Positions 6,493 to 8,072 of a DNA stretch of 8,072 nucleotides are shown piece by piece. The stretch lies in the NCBI GenBank assembly GCA_003696125.1, contig RFHZ01000348.1:1-8072 (forward strand), given 5' to 3'. The position numbers and the translations under genes are program-made. Numbering within the stretch: the stretch's first letter is position 1; every line of letters begins with the position of its first letter. Origin of the DNA: Nitrospinota bacterium (GTDB lineage Bacteria > Tectomicrobia > Entotheonellia > J063). The notes below the pieces were generated by a model. That model was not told the DNA's origin, made no database searches, and was given only the letters and a program-made list of their open reading frames with translations.

Positions 6493-7372
6493 AAAGGTCG
6501 ATTTTCTGGTGATCGATCCCCGTCATTCCCCGCACCAGTGTGCCCTGACCTGGACCATGGAGCAGGGGAGGATGCACGGTTCGCTCTGCTACGGACGGCA
6601 GGAAGTGGCCCTGGCCGATATCGGGTCGATCTATATCCGCCAGTTGAGAAGACCACCCCGGTCCCAACAGACCCCTCCCCCCGGCCAGGACCAGACGCCA
6701 CAGCCTTTTCCTCTCTCCCGCTGGCTGGCCACCTTCAGCGAAAACGTGCCGGCTCTGGTGGTGAATCGACCCTCTGCGGTCAGCTCTAATCTCTCTAAAC
6801 CCTACCAGCAGCAACTCATCGCCAGACATGGTTTTCGTGTACCGCGCACGCGGGTCACCACCCTTCCCGCGGCGGTGACCCGCTTTTACGAGGAGTGCCA
6901 GGGACGGGTGATCTACAAGTCGATCAGCCATCAACGCTCCATTGTCCGGCGCATGACACCCGGAGATCTCTCCCGGCTCGCCCAGGTGCGGTACTGTCCC
7001 ACCCAGTTTCAGGAGTACATCGCCGGCATAGACATACGCGTGCATACGGTGGGAGAGCGGGTCTTCGCCACCGAGATCCTCTCCGAGGCGACCGATTACC
7101 GGTACGCAGGCCGTGAGGGGGCACGACGGGCGATACGGGGCATAGAGCTGCCGGCAGAGGTGGCAACACGCTGCCTCCACCTGGCCAGGGGCCTGGACCT
7201 GATGATGAGCGGCATCGATCTGCGCCGGAGTCCTGACGGGGACTACTATTGCTTCGAGGTGAATCCGGCGCCTGCCTTTATCTTTTACCAGACTTACACC
7301 GGACAGCGGATCGGCGATGCCCTGGCCGATCTGCTCTGTCAGGGGATGGCATGCAGGAAAGGAGACCGATGA
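6425..7372 (+). CDS. RimK-like ATP-grasp ligase of a putative RiPP cluster
   Basis: A 315-residue ATP-grasp enzyme. Members join a carboxylate to an amine, hydroxyl or thiol through an acyl-phosphate made with ATP. An N-terminal pre-ATP-grasp region (1-115; MILLLGRLDDP, VDFLVIDPR) is followed by the ATP-grasp core: VVNRPSAV (112-119), the ATP-contacting K165 in VIYKSIS, the adenine-hinge stretch QFQEYIAG (194-201), D203 and R205 in IDIRVHTVG, IDLRRSPDG (264-272) and the metal-ligand motif FEVNPAPAF (277-285, E278 and N280). All expected catalytic residues are present. A good AAAGGAG (6411-6417) sits seven bases before ATG 6425. It overlaps the preceding gene by 68 bases and its TGA overlaps the next ATG (ATGA, 7369-7372), so expression is coupled to the PqqD gene. 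Substrate is unknown; the downstream small peptide is the obvious candidate. Confidence 0.92.
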   Translation: MILLLGRLDDPMIAYVCTCLLARKVDFLVIDPRHSPHQCALTWTMEQGRMHGSLCYGRQEVALADIGSIYIRQLRRPPRSQQTPPPGQDQTPQPFPLSRWLATFSENVPALVVNRPSAVSSNLSKPYQQQLIARHGFRVPRTRVTTLPAAVTRFYEECQGRVIYKSISHQRSIVRRMTPGDLSRLAQVRYCPTQFQEYIAGIDIRVHTVGERVFATEILSEATDYRYAGREGARRAIRGIELPAEVATRCLHLARGLDLMMSGIDLRRSPDGDYYCFEVNPAPAFIFYQTYTGQRIGDALADLLCQGMACRKGDR

Positions 7373-7842
7373 TGGCAGAGGAAAGACAGGGACCTCCACC
7401 AGGTCCTTTTATCCCCACCGAGTTGAGACCGTCTATGGAAGCAGACGAAGCCACACCTCCCCTGGCGCCGGACGCTTCCCTGGAAGAGATGGGGAGACAC
7501 GCCCGGGAGGTGGTAGGGGAGGCGCAATGTGTACCGGTTGACATCACTGGCCGCGACGAACAGGCAGCAATCTGGCAGACCAGGTTCATGCAGAACCCGG
7601 AGGTGCAGTGGACGGCCCTGGACGGGGAAGCGGTGCTGCTCGATGTCGAGACCGGCAGGTACTATACCCTGAACCGGGTCGGTTCGGTGATCTGGGAGCT
7701 TTTCACGGGTGACCGGTCCCTGGCCGAGATCCTCTCTGCCGTGTGCGAGCGGTTCTCTGTCTCCACCGGGATTGCCCGGCAGGATCTCCTGGCACTGGTA
7801 ACACAACTGCGCCAGGAGGGATTACTCCAGGAAAGGAGGTGA
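7369..7842 (+). CDS. PqqD-family RiPP recognition element protein with N-terminal extension
   Basis: A 157-residue protein whose C-terminal half (about 76-157) is a PqqD domain, the small winged-helix fold that binds RiPP leader peptides and presents them to the modifying enzymes (as PqqD or lasso B1 do). Signature pieces: VQWTALDGEAVLLDVETGRYY for the beta-strands (given here as VQWTALDG, AVLLDVETGRYY), LNRVGSVIWELF (101-112), LAEILSAVCERF, and DLLALVTQLRQEGLL (139-153). The first 75 residues are not part of the domain: Pro/Gly-rich at first (GPPPGPFIP), then probably helical (LEEMGRHAREVVGEA), with one Cys. Stand-alone PqqD proteins are generally about 90 residues, so the extension is unusual. 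Its ATG shares bases with the upstream TGA, and AAAGGAG lies four bases before it. A second ATG at 7372 is equally usable. Confidence 0.88.
   Translation: MMAEERQGPPPGPFIPTELRPSMEADEATPPLAPDASLEEMGRHAREVVGEAQCVPVDITGRDEQAAIWQTRFMQNPEVQWTALDGEAVLLDVETGRYYTLNRVGSVIWELFTGDRSLAEILSAVCERFSVSTGIARQDLLALVTQLRQEGLLQERR
7832..7839 (+). promoter_or_regulatory. Ribosome binding site for the peptide gene
   Basis: AAAGGAGG lies inside the last codons of the PqqD gene, eight bases before GTG 7848. This is the strongest ribosome site of the cassette and supports the short 46-codon gene as real and highly translated. Confidence 0.75.
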
Positions 7843-7847
7843 AGCCT

Positions 7848-7988
7848 GTGGAGAAGGAAGTGAAGAAGGAGGTCTACCAGACCCCGCTTCTCACCCGGCA
7901 TGCCCGGTTGCAGGATCTGACCGGCAGCCCCTCGAAGTACGGTGAGGTGGATGAGAAGGTAGTTCTGAATGCGGAAGTTTTCGAATAG
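7848..7988 (+). CDS. Putative RiPP precursor peptide with lasso-type leader
   Basis: A 46-residue peptide starting at GTG 7848, five bases after the PqqD stop, with AAAGGAGG at ideal spacing. The charged N-terminus (MEKEVKKEV) is followed by YQTPLLTRHARLQDLTG at 10-26. This fits the lasso leader pattern Y-x-x-P-x-L-x-x-x-G-x5-T with Y10, P13, L15 and T25, but has Ala (A19) where Gly is usual. In known lasso peptides the conserved Thr is the penultimate leader residue, which would put cleavage after G26 and give a 20-residue core SPSKYGEVDEKVVLNAEVFE (S27-E46). E33 or D35 would then be core position 7 or 9, both normal ring-closing sites. Cleavage before G26 would instead place E33 at position 8. 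The core also has Ser/Lys donors and many Glu/Asp acceptors for ATP-grasp crosslinking. Precursor identity is inferred from motif and context. Confidence 0.75.
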   Translation: MEKEVKKEVYQTPLLTRHARLQDLTGSPSKYGEVDEKVVLNAEVFE

Positions 7989-8012
7989 GTTAGACGCTTC
8001 TGCCTACACCAC

Positions 8013-8052
8013 CAGGGGATCGGCGGTCTCGACCAGGATGGCTGATCCCCTG
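8013..8052 (+). repeat. 9-bp stem inverted repeat downstream of the peptide gene
   Basis: CAGGGGATC (8013-8021) and GATCCCCTG (8044-8052) are perfect reverse complements around a 22-base loop, which itself contains GGTC-TC-GACC (8025-8034). It starts 24 bases after the peptide stop. There is no run of T after the stem, so it is not a standard Rho-independent terminator. It could protect or end the upstream message, or reduce read-through so that the peptide is made in excess of later enzymes. Confidence 0.5.
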
Positions 8053-8072
8053 AGCGGCAGGAGGGCCTACTC

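Noticed and set aside
6419-7399. 326-codon open frame on the minus strand
   Set aside because: Antisense shadow of the second ATP-grasp gene; low-complexity composition and no recognisable domain.
7848-7988. Calling the cluster a confirmed lasso peptide cluster
   Set aside because: Neither the B2 protease nor the asparagine-synthetase-like cyclase is in the window, and the leader has Ala for the conserved Gly; kept as a hypothesis only.
8038-8072. Possible start of the next gene at ATG 8038
   Set aside because: Only 11 codons are visible before the window ends and the ribosome site is weak (ACCAGG), so no product can be supported.

Overview
The window is bacterial chromosomal DNA. Nearly every gene has a strong Shine-Dalgarno site, the coding regions are GC-rich, and bacterial families are present (PilC/GspF and a stand-alone PqqD). 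I cannot name the genus. A bacterial Cdc48 with two AAA+ rings is often seen in Chloroflexota, Actinomycetota and some thermophilic Firmicutes. A good sigma-54-type promoter match at 5393-5408, if real, would favour a host that has RpoN. No tRNA, rRNA, IS element or CRISPR array was seen.

Layout. (a) 2-787, plus strand: the C-terminal two thirds of a type II secretion/type IV pilus inner-membrane platform protein (GspF/PilC), cut by the window edge. (b) 813-5126, minus strand: a compact four-gene transcription unit, read right to left. It encodes a Cdc48/VAT-like AAA+ ATPase, an unrecognised coiled-coil protein, a class I PLP aminotransferase and a small two-helix membrane protein. A sigma-70-type promoter lies at 5183-5211. 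(c) 5127-5502: a 376-base divergent intergenic region with the minus-strand promoter, two adjacent palindromes, repeated GGACA words and a -24/-12 promoter match facing right. (d) 5503-7988, plus strand: a tightly coupled cassette of two paralogous ATP-grasp proteins, a PqqD-type RiPP recognition protein with a long N-terminal extension, and a 46-residue peptide. (e) 7989-8072: no complete gene; a 9-bp stem inverted repeat follows the peptide gene.

The right-hand cassette is the most interesting part and looks like the start of a RiPP (ribosomally made, post-translationally modified peptide) biosynthetic cluster. The small peptide carries a lasso-type leader signature (Y-x-x-P-x-L ... T-G) next to a PqqD/RRE domain that would bind it. 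The first ATP-grasp protein has lost the nucleotide- and metal-binding residues that the second retains, so the pair looks like a pseudoenzyme plus an active ligase. Whether the lasso enzymes (B2 protease, asparagine-synthetase-like cyclase) lie downstream cannot be seen, because the window ends 84 bases after the peptide gene. The product could therefore be a lasso peptide with an ATP-grasp tailoring step, or a different ATP-grasp-made RiPP.
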